From contig NZ_CP063231.1 of the NCBI RefSeq assembly GCF_023612255.1, positions 1,470,001 through 1,534,000 on the forward strand: a stretch of 64,000 nucleotides of DNA. Direction: 5' to 3'. The DNA comes from Luteibacter flocculans (GTDB lineage Bacteria; Pseudomonadota; Gammaproteobacteria; Xanthomonadales; Rhodanobacteraceae). The translations under genes and the position numbers were made by a program. How positions within the stretch are numbered: the first letter of the stretch is position 1; every line of letters starts with the position of its first letter. This document shows positions 50,849 to 61,346 of the stretch, one piece after another. The notes below the pieces were generated by a model. That model was given only the letters and a program-made list of their open reading frames with translations. It made no database searches and was not told the origin of the DNA.

Positions 50849-51265
50849 ATGACCACTCAACCAGCCCTCACCATCGGACGCGTCGCGCAGAGCGCGGGCG
50901 TGGCTATCGACACCATTCGCTTCTATGAGCGGGAAGGGCTGTTGCCCGAGCCGCGGCGGCGGCCCTCGGGGTACCGGGAGTACGACCAGGGCGCCGTGGC
51001 GCGGCTTCGCTTTATTCGGCGCGCCAAGGATCTTGGCTTCACGCTGGAGGAAATCCGCGACCTGCTGGCGCTTTCGGCTGACCGGCACGGCGGGGTTGAA
51101 GGCGTGCGCGAGCGCGCCGCGGCGCGCTTGCGGGCCATCGACGCGCGCATCGCGGAGTTGCAGCGCGTGCGCGATGGGCTCTCCGAGCTGGTGGAGGCCT
51201 GCCCGGGGCATGGGGCGCCGGAAGACTGCCCGATTCTGAAGGCCCTGGCGGAGCCGGAAGCATGA
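50849..51265 (+). CDS. CueR-like MerR-family copper-responsive regulator
   Basis: 138 residues. Winged-helix DNA-binding region 8-75 ([25 protein letters not shown], with the R-F-Y-E-R-x-G-L-L hallmark), a dimerisation helix at about 80-118, and a metal loop [14 protein letters not shown] with two Cys nine residues apart, close to the CPG...DCPI loop of CueR. The dimer-helix position that is Cys in zinc and mercury sensors is not Cys here, favouring a monovalent ion (Cu+/Ag+). The stop overlaps the start of the P-type ATPase gene by 4 bp (ATGA), so the two are translationally coupled. Confidence 0.9.
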   Translation: MTTQPALTIGRVAQSAGVAIDTIRFYEREGLLPEPRRRPSGYREYDQGAVARLRFIRRAKDLGFTLEEIRDLLALSADRHGGVEGVRERAAARLRAIDARIAELQRVRDGLSELVEACPGHGAPEDCPILKALAEPEA

Positions 51266-53595
51266 GCCACAGCTGTTGCTCGCACGGCGCGGCCGATATC
51301 GCCGCGACCGTGCTCGATCCCGTTTGCGGCATGCACGTCGATCCGGCGAAGACGCCGCACCACTTTACGCATGAGGGCCACGATTACGCCTTCTGTGGCG
51401 CTCGGTGTCGCGAGCGTTTCATGCAGGATCCGGCCAAGTATCTTGAGCCGAAGAAGCCTGAGGCACCCGTGCCGGCAGGCACCATCTACACCTGTCCGAT
51501 GCACCCCGAGGTGCGTCAGGAAGGTCCCGGCTCGTGCCCGAAATGCGGCATGGCATTGGAGCCGGCCATGCCGTCTCTGGATGACGACGATGGCGAGGTC
51601 CGCGCGCTCGGCCGTCGTCTCGGCCTGCTGGCCGCGTTGACCTTGCCGGTGCTGCTCGTCGCCATGGGGCCGCATCTGTTCGGCTGGATGTGGCCGGCAC
51701 CGTGGGATGCGATCGCTGGCTGGACCGAAGCGCTGCTGGCGACGGTGGTGGTCCTGTGGGGCGGCGCGCCGTTCTTTGCCCGCGGCTGGCGCTCGCTGAT
51801 GCCGTGGTCGCCGAACATGTACACCTTGATTGCGCTGGGTACCGGCGTGGCGTGGGTGTACAGCGCCGTGGCGTTCGCGTTGCCGGCGCTGTTTCCGCTC
51901 GGCATGCGTGACATGCATGGTCATGTGGCCGTGTATTTCGAATCGGCGGCGGTCATCGTCACGCTGGTGACGTTGGGCGATTTCCTCGAACTGCGTGCGC
52001 GGCGACGTACGGGCGACGCACTGCGCGGCTTGCTCGGTCTGGTGCCGACCACCGCGCGGCGCATCGGTGACGATGGCAAGGAAGACGACGTGCCGCTGGA
52101 TGCGCTTCGCGCAGGCGATCGCGTGCGCGTGCGGCCCGGCGAAAAAGTGCCGGTCGACGGCAGCGTGCTCGAAGGCGAGAGTCACGTCGACGAATCGATG
52201 CTGACCGGCGAGGCGATGCCGGTTGCCAAGAAGCCGCACGATGCATTGACCGGCGGTACCCAGAACCAGCACGGCGCACTGATCATGCGCGTGGATCGCG
52301 TGGGCGCCGACACGGTGCTGTCTCGCATCGTCGCCATGGTGGCGGAGGCACAACGCTCGCGCGCGCCGTTGCAACGGCTGGCCGATAAAGTAGCGGCCTG
52401 GTTCGTGCCCGTCGTCGTCGCCGTGGCTTTACTCGCGTTTGCCGTCTGGTGGTGGGTAGGGCCCGAGCCGGCGCTCGCGCACGCGCTGGTCGCGGCAGTA
52501 TCCGTACTCATCGTCGCCTGTCCCTGCGCACTCGGTCTCGCCACTCCGATGTCGATCATGGTGGCGAGTGGTCGCGGTGCGAAGGCGGGTGTGCTGTTTC
52601 GCGATGCCGCGGCGATCGAGCGCCTGCGTGAGGTCACCACGTTGGTGTTCGACAAGACGGGCACCCTCACCGAGGGGCGGCCGGCGCTCGTGGATGTTCG
52701 CTGCTTCGGACATGAGCGCGTCGAAGTCCTGGCCTTCGCAGCGGCCGTCGAGCGACCGAGCGAGCACCCGTTGGCCGCGGCCATCGTTACAGGCGCGGAG
52801 AACGAAGGCATCGCCATCCCGGCGGTAACGGGATTCCAGATGCTCGTGGGCCGAGGCGTCACCGGGCGCGTGGACGGCCACGACGTGTCGCTGGGTAACG
52901 CCAAGCTTATGCAGGACGAACGCGTGGATATCGCCGCGGCGGAGGCATTTGCCTCGCAGGCGCGGTCCAAGGGCGCGACCGCGATGCATCTCGCGATCGA
53001 CGGCCGGCTCGCCGCATGCGTCTCGTTGGCGGACGCGGTGAAGGCCTCGACGAAACCTGCCCTCGATGCCCTGCACGCGGCAGGGGTGCGCTTGATCATG
53101 GCGACCGGTGACAACGAAGCGACCGCGAAGGCCGTCGCACGTGACCTGCCGATCGACGACGTCCACGCAGGCGTTTCCCCGGAAGACAAGGCTCGCCTTG
53201 TCGGCACATTGAAAGCCGAGGGTGCGGTCGTCGCGATGGCCGGCGACGGTGTCAACGACGCGCCCGCGCTTGCGGCGGCGGACATCGGCATCGGTATGGG
53301 CAACGGCAGCGACATCGCCATCCAGAGTGCGTCCGTGACCTTGCTGCGTGGCGATCTCGCGGGCATCGCTCGCGCACGTGCGCTGTCCGAGGCGACGGTG
53401 GCGAACATCCGGCAGAACCTGTTCTTTGCCTTCGTCTACAACGCGGTGGGCGTGCCTGTGGCGGCGGGCGTGCTGTATCCGCTGTTCGGTATCACGCTCT
53501 CCCCGATGCTGGCGGCGCTGGCCATGAGCTTGAGCTCCGTCTCCGTCGTGGCTAACGCACTGCGGTTGCGCCGCGGCGATACCGCCGCGGTGTGA
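51262..53595 (+). CDS. P1B-type copper-exporting ATPase with YHS and Cys/His-rich N-terminal domains
   Basis: 777 residues. N-terminal metal-handling region: SHSCC start, a YHS domain ([10 protein letters not shown], about 18-60) and a heavy-metal-binding segment (YTCPMHPEV ... [10 protein letters not shown], about 75-105), not the CxxC ferredoxin-like domains of CopA. Then eight membrane helices with CPC in [11 protein letters not shown], phosphorylation site [15 protein letters not shown], and [10 protein letters not shown]. The last helices carry N-x-x-x-Y-N (VYN) and M-S-x-x-S motifs of the copper subgroup P1B-1. It pumps Cu+ (or Ag+) out of the cytoplasm under the coupled CueR-like regulator. 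Confidence 0.93.
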   Translation: MSHSCCSHGAADIAATVLDPVCGMHVDPAKTPHHFTHEGHDYAFCGARCRERFMQDPAKYLEPKKPEAPVPAGTIYTCPMHPEVRQEGPGSCPKCGMALEPAMPSLDDDDGEVRALGRRLGLLAALTLPVLLVAMGPHLFGWMWPAPWDAIAGWTEALLATVVVLWGGAPFFARGWRSLMPWSPNMYTLIALGTGVAWVYSAVAFALPALFPLGMRDMHGHVAVYFESAAVIVTLVTLGDFLELRARRRTGDALRGLLGLVPTTARRIGDDGKEDDVPLDALRAGDRVRVRPGEKVPVDGSVLEGESHVDESMLTGEAMPVAKKPHDALTGGTQNQHGALIMRVDRVGADTVLSRIVAMVAEAQRSRAPLQRLADKVAAWFVPVVVAVALLAFAVWWWVGPEPALAHALVAAVSVLIVACPCALGLATPMSIMVASGRGAKAGVLFRDAAAIERLREVTTLVFDKTGTLTEGRPALVDVRCFGHERVEVLAFAAAVERPSEHPLAAAIVTGAENEGIAIPAVTGFQMLVGRGVTGRVDGHDVSLGNAKLMQDERVDIAAAEAFASQARSKGATAMHLAIDGRLAACVSLADAVKASTKPALDALHAAGVRLIMATGDNEATAKAVARDLPIDDVHAGVSPEDKARLVGTLKAEGAVVAMAGDGVNDAPALAAADIGIGMGNGSDIAIQSASVTLLRGDLAGIARARALSEATVANIRQNLFFAFVYNAVGVPVAAGVLYPLFGITLSPMLAALAMSLSSVSVVANALRLRRGDTAAV

Positions 53596-53612
53596 CAGTC
53601 ACGCCATAAGGA

Positions 53613-56018
53613 TCAACGACGGACGTCGAACGAAGGCGGCGCATCCGCTGCCTTCGTTGCCCAGGCCTTATTGGGTGTGTTCGACAGGTCGAACGTCAGC
53701 GTGCCGCCTTTCAGCGCGAACGATTCCGGCAACCAGGCGCGTGAGGTGGGTTTGCCGTCGACCTTCAAGGCGGTGACGTACGGCTTGCCCGGACCGGCGT
53801 TCGGCGCCTCGATCGTCACGTCGCCGCCCTCGCGATGTACCACGGCGCGGGTGAAGATCGGGCTGCCCACCACCATTTCCGCGCGGCCGGGAATGGATGG
53901 GTAGATGCCGAGGGCAGCGAACACGTACCACGACGACATTTCGCCGAGATCGTCGTTGCCCGGGATGCCGTTGGGGGCGTTGAGCCAGATCGTATCGAGC
54001 ACGCGGCGCACGAGTTCCTGGGTCTTCCACGGTTGGCCGGCGAAGTTGTACAGCCACGGCGTGCCAATCGACGGTTCATTGTCGAGTTCCGCATGCAGCG
54101 GTCCGGACTTCGTGACGGCAAAGCTGCCGTCGGGCTGGTAGAAGAAGGCGTCCAATCGCTGGCGCGCCTTGTCGCGGCCGCCCATCGCATCGAACAGGCC
54201 GCCGACGTTGAACGGCACCATCCACACGTATTGCGCTGCGCTGCCTTCGACGAAGCCGTCTTCGGTCGATGGCGTGAACGCGTGCGGCGGCACCTTGTCG
54301 TCGTCCTGCACGAGCGCCCAGGTGCCGTCGGCGTTTCGATTACGGATGTAGCCGCCTTCGGGCGTGGCCTTCGGATCGAACAGGTTGCGCCAGTACTGCG
54401 CGCGTTCGAGGAAGCGTGTCGACGTGGCCGTGTCGCCAAGCCGCGCCGCCAGGGCGCTGATGCCGAACTCGGCGGCCACGGTTTCCAGCGTGTCGGCAGC
54501 GGGGCCCCAGGCTGGAGCGCCGACTGGGATGTAATGCAGCTTCAACCAGGTATCCAAGCCAGGGCGCTGCCCGACGCATTCCACTTCGCAGCCATCGTGC
54601 GAGGTGTCGAGTGCGGTGGGGTGGTCCGCCGCGTGTGCGAGCGATGCGAGTGCGCCGTGCATGTCGAAATCGCGTGCGCCGAACGCGACGATGCCCGCGA
54701 GCGCGGCGGCAGCGGGATCGCCATTCATCACGTGCGTGCCGCCGTTATTGTGTGTCCAGCGATCCCATACGCCGTGGTTCTGCTGCGCCTGGTTGTAGAG
54801 GCTTTGTGCAATGTCGCTGGCGGTCTTCGGCTCCAACCATGCCACCAGCGGCAATTGCGAGCGATAGACGTCCCAGCCGGAGAAGTTGGCGTATTGCGCC
54901 TTTTGCTTGCCGGCGACGCGATGAATTTCACCATCGAACCCGCGGTATTCGCCATTGACGTCACTGAAGACATTCGGGTGCATGAGTGCGTGATAGAGCG
55001 CGGTGTAGAACACCGAGCGCTGGTCCGGTGTACCGCCTTCGATGTCGATATGCGAAAGACGTGCGTTCCACGCGGCGACGGCGCGATCGCGCACCGTATC
55101 GAACGTCGTGCCGCGCGGCGTTTCCGCATCGAGATTCGCCTGCGCGTTGGCGGCGCTGACGTAAGAGATACCCACCCGCACGTTTACCGCGCCGACGCCC
55201 TTGGCGAAGCCCACCCACGCACCTGAGCCCTTGCCCGTTTCGGGGAAGCCCTTGGGGCCGTATCCGGTACCGCCTTCGGCATGTGTGTCGCCCGCGGTGA
55301 CGGTGGTGTCGTGCCACGCGCCCGCCGATGCAAACGGCTGGTCGAACTCCGCAACGAAATACAGCGTGTAGTAGCTGCGCCGGTCGGCCTCGTTGATATA
55401 GCCGCAGAAGTTGCCGCTGGTAACTTCGCCGGTGACGCGCTGATGGGATTTATCCACCGACACGGATGCATGCTCCGAACCGGCTTCGGAATCGGAGACG
55501 CGAACGAGCACGTTCGCGGGCTTGCCGGCGGGAAAGGCGAAGCGCGCTGCGCCCGAGTGCAGCGCAGCGGCGAGATCGACGCCCACGCCGTTATCCAGGG
55601 CGACGCGATAGTGCCCGGCCTTCGCTACTTCGTTGGTATGCGAGAACGTGGCTGCATAGGTATGACGAAAGTCGGTGGACGGCGAGGCGGTCACATCTTC
55701 CGTGATCGGCATGATCGGCACGTCGCCCGAGCCGCCCGCACATCCCCAGCCTTCGACGTTGGTGAGGCTGAAACCGCGGATGGCGGTGGCGCGGTACTCG
55801 TACCCGCCCGGCGCGGCGATCGGCGCCTTCTTGCCTGGCAGCGGCGACGCTTCCGGGCTGAACTGGAGCATCCCGAACGGCACCACCGCGCCCGGGAAGA
55901 CGTTGCCGCCGTTGCTCGTGCCGATCAGCGGATTGACGAGATCGGCGGGGCCAGTGGCAGCCGTCGCCAGGGCTGGGAGGAGGGCGGCGACGAGAACGAG
56001 CGGGCGTGCGACGCGCAA
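53613..56018 (-). CDS. Secreted GH92-family alpha-mannosidase
   Basis: 801 residues. The start is TTG 56018, with GGAG 8 bp upstream, directly before a classical signal peptide (basic start, hydrophobic core, cut after about ALATAA), so export by Sec is expected. Glycoside hydrolase family 92 features: VNPLIGTSNGGNVFPGA at the mature N-terminus, SGWDVYRSQLPLVAWL mid-protein, and GNDDLGEMSSWYVFAALG near the C-terminus, which holds the acidic catalytic and calcium-binding residues. Family members trim alpha-mannosides, often of eukaryotic N-glycans or fungal walls, with calcium. It converges on the copper ATPase gene (17 bp gap). Confidence 0.93.
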   Translation of the reverse strand: MRVARPLVLVAALLPALATAATGPADLVNPLIGTSNGGNVFPGAVVPFGMLQFSPEASPLPGKKAPIAAPGGYEYRATAIRGFSLTNVEGWGCAGGSGDVPIMPITEDVTASPSTDFRHTYAATFSHTNEVAKAGHYRVALDNGVGVDLAAALHSGAARFAFPAGKPANVLVRVSDSEAGSEHASVSVDKSHQRVTGEVTSGNFCGYINEADRRSYYTLYFVAEFDQPFASAGAWHDTTVTAGDTHAEGGTGYGPKGFPETGKGSGAWVGFAKGVGAVNVRVGISYVSAANAQANLDAETPRGTTFDTVRDRAVAAWNARLSHIDIEGGTPDQRSVFYTALYHALMHPNVFSDVNGEYRGFDGEIHRVAGKQKAQYANFSGWDVYRSQLPLVAWLEPKTASDIAQSLYNQAQQNHGVWDRWTHNNGGTHVMNGDPAAAALAGIVAFGARDFDMHGALASLAHAADHPTALDTSHDGCEVECVGQRPGLDTWLKLHYIPVGAPAWGPAADTLETVAAEFGISALAARLGDTATSTRFLERAQYWRNLFDPKATPEGGYIRNRNADGTWALVQDDDKVPPHAFTPSTEDGFVEGSAAQYVWMVPFNVGGLFDAMGGRDKARQRLDAFFYQPDGSFAVTKSGPLHAELDNEPSIGTPWLYNFAGQPWKTQELVRRVLDTIWLNAPNGIPGNDDLGEMSSWYVFAALGIYPSIPGRAEMVVGSPIFTRAVVHREGGDVTIEAPNAGPGKPYVTALKVDGKPTSRAWLPESFALKGGTLTFDLSNTPNKAWATKAADAPPSFDVRR

Positions 56019-56117
56019 GGGCAGATCTCCGGGATCGGGATTTGTATCGATTGAAATCGCTTACGGAGTAGAAGTCCCGTGCCAGGGGTCACGGTGCCCG
56101 CCGAAGCGGGCGGTACG

Positions 56118-56993
56118 TCACCAAAGGATGCCGTCGACCGGCTTGACCGGCTCCAGCCCGTGATGCTCGCCGAGCATGTCGCGCAGATCGATCTCGATGC
56201 TTCGGGTGAGCGTGGTGAGCGGTACGTCGTCTTCCTTGTTCTCGAACGGGTTCTGCATGTCGTTACCGATCTGCAGCAGGGCAAGAAACAGGAAGCCCGC
56301 GACCGTGGATCCCAGCGGCGTGTACAGACCCAGGCTTTCCACCAGGCCCAGCGGCAAGAGCAGGCAGAAACCGTGGGTGAAGATGGCAGGATAGGTCGCG
56401 TACTGCTGCGGCAGCGGCGTGTTCTTGATCCGCTCCATGCCGCCTTGTGCGTTGCTGATGTCCGACATCGTGCGCGCTAGCGTGGCGAGCAGGATCGGAT
56501 CGGGTCGGCTTTCAGGCAGCAGGACGGCCGTGTCCGCATGGATGGCATTGGGCACGTTGGCCACGCTGCGCAGGCGCTTCAACTCGTCGGTGCCGAGGTG
56601 GGCTTCCAGTTCTTCCCACGGGGCCTGCCGACGCAGATGCATGCGCAGGGCATGCACATAGGCGATCTGCCGATGGGCGACCGTGACGGCCAGGCTGCGA
56701 TCCGGCAGCAAGGTGAGCGCATCGCGCGCGAGGGTGCGCGATGCGTTGACCATCGCACCCCACAGCGTGCGAGCCTCCCACCAGCGTGCATAGGCGGTGG
56801 TGTTGCGGAAGCTCAAGTACACCGCCACGGCCGAGCCGAGCAGGGTGAGCGGCAGCGCGGGAAACTCCACCCAGCCAGGCCCGACGAAGTACCAGACCGC
56901 CGTGACGGCGACGTCCCATGCCAGCAGCCAGACCAGCGGACGGCCGACGTAACGGAGAATGTGACCGACGTGCGCCCGTCCGGGCAGGATCAT
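56118..56993 (-). CDS. Bestrophin-family (YneE/UPF0187) anion channel
   Basis: 291 residues from ATG 56993; the frame extends upstream to 58079 but that part is the antisense or out-of-frame shadow of the carbonic anhydrase gene. Hydrophobic segments near residues 17-40, 45-62, 190-215 and 225-245 and the conserved ARWWEAR, RRQAPWEEL and QNPFENKEDDVPL segments identify a bacterial bestrophin homologue. Its ATG overlaps the carbonic anhydrase stop (ATGA), so the two proteins are made together. Bestrophins conduct anions including bicarbonate in other organisms, while some bacterial homologues pass cations, so transported ion and direction are inferred. Confidence 0.87.
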   Translation of the reverse strand: MILPGRAHVGHILRYVGRPLVWLLAWDVAVTAVWYFVGPGWVEFPALPLTLLGSAVAVYLSFRNTTAYARWWEARTLWGAMVNASRTLARDALTLLPDRSLAVTVAHRQIAYVHALRMHLRRQAPWEELEAHLGTDELKRLRSVANVPNAIHADTAVLLPESRPDPILLATLARTMSDISNAQGGMERIKNTPLPQQYATYPAIFTHGFCLLLPLGLVESLGLYTPLGSTVAGFLFLALLQIGNDMQNPFENKEDDVPLTTLTRSIEIDLRDMLGEHHGLEPVKPVDGILW

Positions 56994-57655
56994 TGGCCGT
57001 TCTCGCGCTTGATCGCCTCCGCCAGAGGCACGAAGTGGTCGCTGGTTTCGTCCAGCACGGAGACCTTGCCGTCGCCGATGTTGTAGACCCAACCCTGCAG
57101 GTTGAGCTCCCCATTGGCGCGCGCGGCGGCCACGGCCGGATGCGTCCGTAGGTGGGCAAGTTGCAGGCGCACGTTTTCCTCGATCACTGTGCCCAGCATG
57201 TCGGGCCCGTCCACCTTGCGAGCGAAGACCGCGCTTCGTGCGGCCTGCGCGTTGCGCAGCCAGGCTTCCACGGTGGGCAGGTCCTTGGTGGAATCCGGAT
57301 TGAGCAGGCCCTTCATGGCGCCGCAATCGGTGTGTCCGCACACCACCACGTGGCGCACGCGCAGCACGGCCACCGCAAACTCCACGACCGCGGACACGCC
57401 ACCCAGCATTTCGCCATAGGCGGGCACGATGTTGCCGATGTTGCGGCAGACGAACAGCTCGCCCGGCTGGGTCTGCGTGATCATCTCGGGAACCACGCGG
57501 GAATCGGCGCAGGTGATGAATAACGTGTGCGGGCTCTGGCCTTCGGCCAGTTCGCTGAAAAGCTTCTGGCTCTCGGGGAAGACCTTGTGGCTGAAGTCTT
57601 CGACGCCCTTGAGCAGGCCCAGCAGGCTGTCGTCGCGGGGGGTGTCCTGGGTCAT
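56990..57655 (-). CDS. Beta-class carbonic anhydrase
   Basis: 221 residues from ATG 57653-57655, preceded by GAGG at good spacing. Zinc ligands are in ITCADSR (Cys, Asp-Arg dyad) and CGHTDCG (His and Cys), the full beta-CA set. A conserved GxxVPxYG-like segment and the C-terminal WVYNIGDGKV strand fit the family, as does the length. It interconverts CO2 and bicarbonate in the cytoplasm. Translation is coupled to the downstream bestrophin gene by a 4-bp overlap. Confidence 0.96.
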   Translation of the reverse strand: MTQDTPRDDSLLGLLKGVEDFSHKVFPESQKLFSELAEGQSPHTLFITCADSRVVPEMITQTQPGELFVCRNIGNIVPAYGEMLGGVSAVVEFAVAVLRVRHVVVCGHTDCGAMKGLLNPDSTKDLPTVEAWLRNAQAARSAVFARKVDGPDMLGTVIEENVRLQLAHLRTHPAVAAARANGELNLQGWVYNIGDGKVSVLDETSDHFVPLAEAIKRENGQ

Positions 57656-57901
57656 TCGCTACCTCGTAGTACGGACCGCGCGGGGCGGGGCGCGCGAAGT
57701 TTATGCCAAAGCGGGCCGCTGCGGATGCGCGGGAGTATGGGGCGGCATTCCTCAGCGATTCGTGACGATTGCCCGGTCTACGCACAAAAAAAGGTTCGTT
57801 GCGGAATTCCGGGGTGCAGTCTGGATACGTCGGCTCGTTCGCCGCGGCGTGACGGCATGGTCCAGCGGCTGGAGCTACCGCTAGCTTGTGCGGCGAGGCC
57901 A

Positions 57902-58042
57902 GAGCCTTCGGTGTCCCCCCTCGCTGCTTCAGACAGGTCCTCCGCGTTCGAAAAGGACGGCCGCTGGCGCGGCCCGTGTACCTAGTGGCCTTCGGCCGCT
58001 CTCTTGTGCGGAACTCGCCTCGAGGGGAGACACCGAAGACTC
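57902..58042. repeat. Large imperfect inverted repeat with 22-bp arms
   Basis: Arms at 57902-57923 and 58021-58042 match at 20 of 22 positions and enclose 97 bp that is itself rich in GGCC/CCGG palindromes (57957-58000). On minus-strand RNA both mismatches would be G-U pairs; on plus-strand RNA they would be C-A clashes, so a minus-strand transcript folds better. I see no open reading frame with protein-like content, no transposase and no tRNA here. The rest of the 57656-58116 gap also appears empty apart from a short GGTTG/CAACC hairpin near 58055-58082. Confidence 0.65.
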
Positions 58043-58116
58043 CCGCGATGATTGAGGTTGCGTGTTGGGAGAGCCACAACCGCTAGAAAACCTTCCCGGT
58101 AATGCGCAATGAACCC

Positions 58117-58148
58117 AAAAAAAAGCCGCCCTGCTTGCACAGGGCGGC
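58117..58148 (-). terminator. Intrinsic terminator of gcvP
   Basis: GCCGCCCTG (58125-58133) and CAGGGCGGC (58140-58148) form a perfect 9-bp stem with a 6-base loop. On the minus strand it is followed by eight T (58117-58124). It lies 17 bp past the gcvP stop codon. Confidence 0.92.
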
Positions 58149-58165
58149 CTGGGTTCACCTGAGGC

Positions 58166-61036
58166 TTACGCTTCCGCGTCTTCCTTGTACGCGTCGATCG
58201 GAATGCAGGCGCACATGACGTTCTTGTCGCCGTAGACGTTGTCCACGCGCGACACCGGCGGCCAGTACTTCGACAGCTTCAGCGAGGGCAGCGGGAAGGC
58301 CGCAAGTTCTCGCGGATAGGCGTGAGTCCACTCGCTGCCCGTGACCATGGTGGCCGTGTGGGGAGCGTTGCGCAGCGGGTTGTCCTCGCGATCCAGGCGA
58401 CCGTCTTCCACCGCGCGGATCTCGTCGCGGATCTGGATCATGGCGTCGATGAAACGGTCCAGTTCGTGCTGCGATTCGCTCTCGGTCGGCTCGACCATCA
58501 GCGTGCCCGCCACGGGGAAAGACAGCGTCGGCGCGTGGAAGCCGAAGTCGATGAGGCGCTTGGCGACGTCTTCAGCGCCCACGCCCGTGGCGTCCTTCAG
58601 CGGGCGCAGGTCGAGGATGCACTCGTGGGCCACCAGGCCGTTACGGCCGGTGTAGAGCGTCTTGAAGTGCGGCGCGAGACGCTTGGCGATGTAGTTGGCG
58701 TTGAGCAGCGCGACCTGGGTCGCCTTACGCAGGCCTTCGGTGCCCATCAGCGTGATGTACATCCAGGAGATCGGCAGGATCGACGCGGAACCGAACGTTG
58801 CCGCGCTGACCATACCCACGTCGCCCTCACCGCCGAACGCGCGCGGAAGGAACGGCGCGAGATGCGACTTGACCGCGCACGGGCCCACGCCCGGGCCACC
58901 GCCGCCGTGCGGAATGCAGAAGGTCTTGTGCAGGTTGAGGTGCGAGACGTCCGAACCCCACTTGCCCGGCTTGGCGACGCCGACCAGCGCGTTCATGTTC
59001 GCGCCGTCCGTGTATACCTGACCGCCGTGCTTGTGCACGGCTTCGCAGATGGCGACCACGTCTTCCTCGAACACGCCGTGCGTGGACGGGTAGGTGATCA
59101 TGATCGCGGCGAGGCGGTCCGAGTACTTCTCGGCCTTCTCGCGGATGTCGTCGACGTCGACGTTGCCGTTGGCATCGCAGCGGGTGACCACCACGGTCAT
59201 GCCGCACATCTGCGCCGATGCCGGGTTGGTGCCGTGCGCCGATTCGGGAATGAGGCAGATGTCGCGATGACCTTCGCCGCGCGAGCGGTGATAGGCGCGG
59301 ATCGCCAGCAGGCCGGCGTATTCACCCTGCGCGCCGGAATTCGGCTGCAGGCTCACGGCGTCGTAACCCGTGCATTCCACCAGCATCGCTTCCAGCTCGT
59401 CGATCAGCTGCTTGTAGCCCTGGGCCTGGTCGGCCGGGGCGAGCGGATGGATGTTGGCGAACTCCGGCCACGTCACCGGAATCATCTCGGCGGTGGCGTT
59501 GAGCTTCATGGTGCACGAGCCCAGCGGGATCATCGTGCGGTCGAGCGCGAGATCCTTATCGGCGAGGCCGCGCAGGTAGCGCAGCAGTTCGTGCTCGCTG
59601 TGATGCGTGTTGAACACCGGATGCTGCAGGAAGTCGACGTCGCGCAGCAGGGCCTTCGGCAGCGCGTCCGGCGTGGCGGCGTCGAGCGCGTCGATGTCGT
59701 CGATCGAGGCGCCGAAGACGCCCGCGAGCGCCAGGACGTCCGCGCGCGTGGTGGTTTCGTCGAGACTGATACCGACGCTGCTGCCGTCGATGGCACGCAG
59801 GTTGATGCCGGCTGCTGCAGCCTTGGCATGGATCGCCTTGGCATCCACGCCGGTGACGTGCAGCGTGTCGAAGAAGTCGGCGCCGGTGGCGACGCCGGCC
59901 TTGCCCAGTGACGCGGCGAGGATGGCGGTGAGCCGATGCGTGCGACGGGCGATGCGCACGAGCCCCTCCGGACCGTGGTACACGGCGTACATGCTGGCCA
60001 TGACGGCGAGCAGTACCTGCGCGGTACAGATGTTGGACGTGGCCTTCTCGCGGCGGATGTGCTGCTCGCGCGTCTGCAAGGTGAGCCGATAAGCCGGCTT
60101 GCCTTCCGTGTCGACGGACACGCCGATCAGGCGGCCCGGCATCGAGCGCTTGTACGCATCGCGGCAGGCGAGATAGGCGGCGTGCGGGCCGCCGAAGCCG
60201 TAGGGCACGCCGAAGCGCTGCGTGTTGCCCACGACGATGTCCGCGCCCCAGGTACCCGGTGCGGCGATCAGTGTGAGCGCGAGCAGGTCGGTGGCGACGC
60301 ACACGACACCGCCGCGTGCATGCGTGGCATCGGCGAGCGCCTTGTAATCGTTGATGCGGCCGAAGGTGTTCGGATACTGCAGCAGCACGCCAAAGCTCTC
60401 GACGCTGGCGCCTTCGCTGTCGTCGCCCACGTGCAGTTCGATGCCGATGCCGTCGGCGCGTGTGCGCAGCACTTCAAGCGTCTGCGGATGGACGTCCTTG
60501 GAGACGAAGAACACTTTCGACTTGGACTTGGCCGAGCGCTTGGCAAGCGCCATGGCTTCGGCTGCCGCGGTGCCCTCGTCGAGCAGCGACGCGTTGGAGA
60601 TGTCCATGCCGGTGAGGTCGGCGACCATCGTCTGGAAGTTGATCAGGGCTTCCATGCGGCCCTGCGAGATTTCTGCCTGGTACGGCGTATATGCCGTGTA
60701 CCACGCCGGATTTTCCAGCACGTTGCGCAGAATGACGTTCGGGGTGAGCGTGCCGTAGTAGCCCTGGCCGATGAAGCTCCGGAACACGGTGTTGCGGTCC
60801 GCGATGGCGCGGATCTTCGCCAGCGCTTCCTCTTCCGTCACGGCGCGGGGCAGGGCGAGCGGGGCAGGCGACTTGATCGAGCCGGGGACGATGGCGTCGG
60901 TCAGCGCGTCGAGCGAATCGTGGCCGACCACGCGCAGCATCTCGCCGATTTCGGCATCGTTCGGGCCGATGTGACGCTCGATGAAGGCGCCGTGGTTCTC
61001 AAGATCGCGCAGCGAGGGAGAGGTTTTCTGGCTCAT
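58166..61036 (-). CDS. gcvP: Glycine dehydrogenase (decarboxylating), P protein of the glycine cleavage system
   Basis: 956 residues from ATG 61036 (MSQKTSPSL), the normal length for the single-chain P protein. The N-terminal half begins [10 protein letters not shown] and holds [11 protein letters not shown] and [15 protein letters not shown]. The C-terminal half has the PLP-binding lysine in [15 protein letters not shown] (Lys704). It decarboxylates glycine and passes the aminomethyl group to the lipoyl H protein. It stands alone here, without gcvT or gcvH beside it. The open frame continues to 61417, but that part overlaps the glycine riboswitch and is untranslated leader. Confidence 0.97.
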   Translation of the reverse strand: MSQKTSPSLRDLENHGAFIERHIGPNDAEIGEMLRVVGHDSLDALTDAIVPGSIKSPAPLALPRAVTEEEALAKIRAIADRNTVFRSFIGQGYYGTLTPNVILRNVLENPAWYTAYTPYQAEISQGRMEALINFQTMVADLTGMDISNASLLDEGTAAAEAMALAKRSAKSKSKVFFVSKDVHPQTLEVLRTRADGIGIELHVGDDSEGASVESFGVLLQYPNTFGRINDYKALADATHARGGVVCVATDLLALTLIAAPGTWGADIVVGNTQRFGVPYGFGGPHAAYLACRDAYKRSMPGRLIGVSVDTEGKPAYRLTLQTREQHIRREKATSNICTAQVLLAVMASMYAVYHGPEGLVRIARRTHRLTAILAASLGKAGVATGADFFDTLHVTGVDAKAIHAKAAAAGINLRAIDGSSVGISLDETTTRADVLALAGVFGASIDDIDALDAATPDALPKALLRDVDFLQHPVFNTHHSEHELLRYLRGLADKDLALDRTMIPLGSCTMKLNATAEMIPVTWPEFANIHPLAPADQAQGYKQLIDELEAMLVECTGYDAVSLQPNSGAQGEYAGLLAIRAYHRSRGEGHRDICLIPESAHGTNPASAQMCGMTVVVTRCDANGNVDVDDIREKAEKYSDRLAAIMITYPSTHGVFEEDVVAICEAVHKHGGQVYTDGANMNALVGVAKPGKWGSDVSHLNLHKTFCIPHGGGGPGVGPCAVKSHLAPFLPRAFGGEGDVGMVSAATFGSASILPISWMYITLMGTEGLRKATQVALLNANYIAKRLAPHFKTLYTGRNGLVAHECILDLRPLKDATGVGAEDVAKRLIDFGFHAPTLSFPVAGTLMVEPTESESQHELDRFIDAMIQIRDEIRAVEDGRLDREDNPLRNAPHTATMVTGSEWTHAYPRELAAFPLPSLKLSKYWPPVSRVDNVYGDKNVMCACIPIDAYKEDAEA

Positions 61037-61083
61037 GGGCTTGGAGGCATCCGCAGTAACGCGCCGTGCCGGCACGTGGGGCG

Positions 61084-61247
61084 CCCCTCTGTCCTTTTGC
61101 CTGAGAGTTTGGAGGCGGAAAGCCTCTTGCACCTTCGGCGCCGGATCGAACCGGTCTCTCCAGAGTGATGACTGCGCGGTGGTATGGGAGCCTGAGCGAT
61201 TACGGGCGTTGCGCCTTCGGCAGCGGGTCCGTCCGCTTCTCCCACCG
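61084..61247 (-). promoter_or_regulatory. Tandem glycine riboswitch in the gcvP leader
   Basis: On the minus strand two glycine-aptamer units follow each other. The first runs from GGGAGA through GCCGAAGGCGCAA to CTCAGG and GCTCCC. The second runs from GGAGAGACC through GCGCCGAAGGTGCAA to CTCTCAGGCAAAAGGACAGAG. These are the hallmark conserved blocks of the gcvT-type riboswitch, and tandem pairing is usual. It ends about 48 bp before the gcvP start codon, and glycine binding is expected to turn gcvP expression on. Confidence 0.96.
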
Positions 61248-61262
61248 AGCCTTGCGGGGGGA

Positions 61263-61292
61263 ATTATACAGGGCTGCGGGCGGGGATGTCGG
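61263..61292 (-). promoter_or_regulatory. gcvP promoter
   Basis: On the minus strand a perfect TATAAT (61263-61268) is preceded, after 18 bp, by CCGACA (61287-61292), four of six matches to the -35 consensus. Transcription would start about 9 bp before the first riboswitch aptamer. Confidence 0.75.
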
Positions 61293-61346
61293 CGGGGCTT
61301 GGGTGGGCGTCGGAGGCCGGGAGCATCGGCGCCGCCCGGTGCTTCG

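Noticed and set aside
56994-58079. Upstream extension of the bestrophin frame giving a 653-residue fusion
   Set aside because: The added part lies in another frame over the carbonic anhydrase gene and has no family similarity; the ATGA-coupled ATG at 56993 matches the usual N-terminus.
57656-58116. Possible tRNA or small gene in the gap before gcvP
   Set aside because: No cloverleaf with acceptor stem and T-loop could be traced, and open frames there have no ribosome site or protein-like composition.
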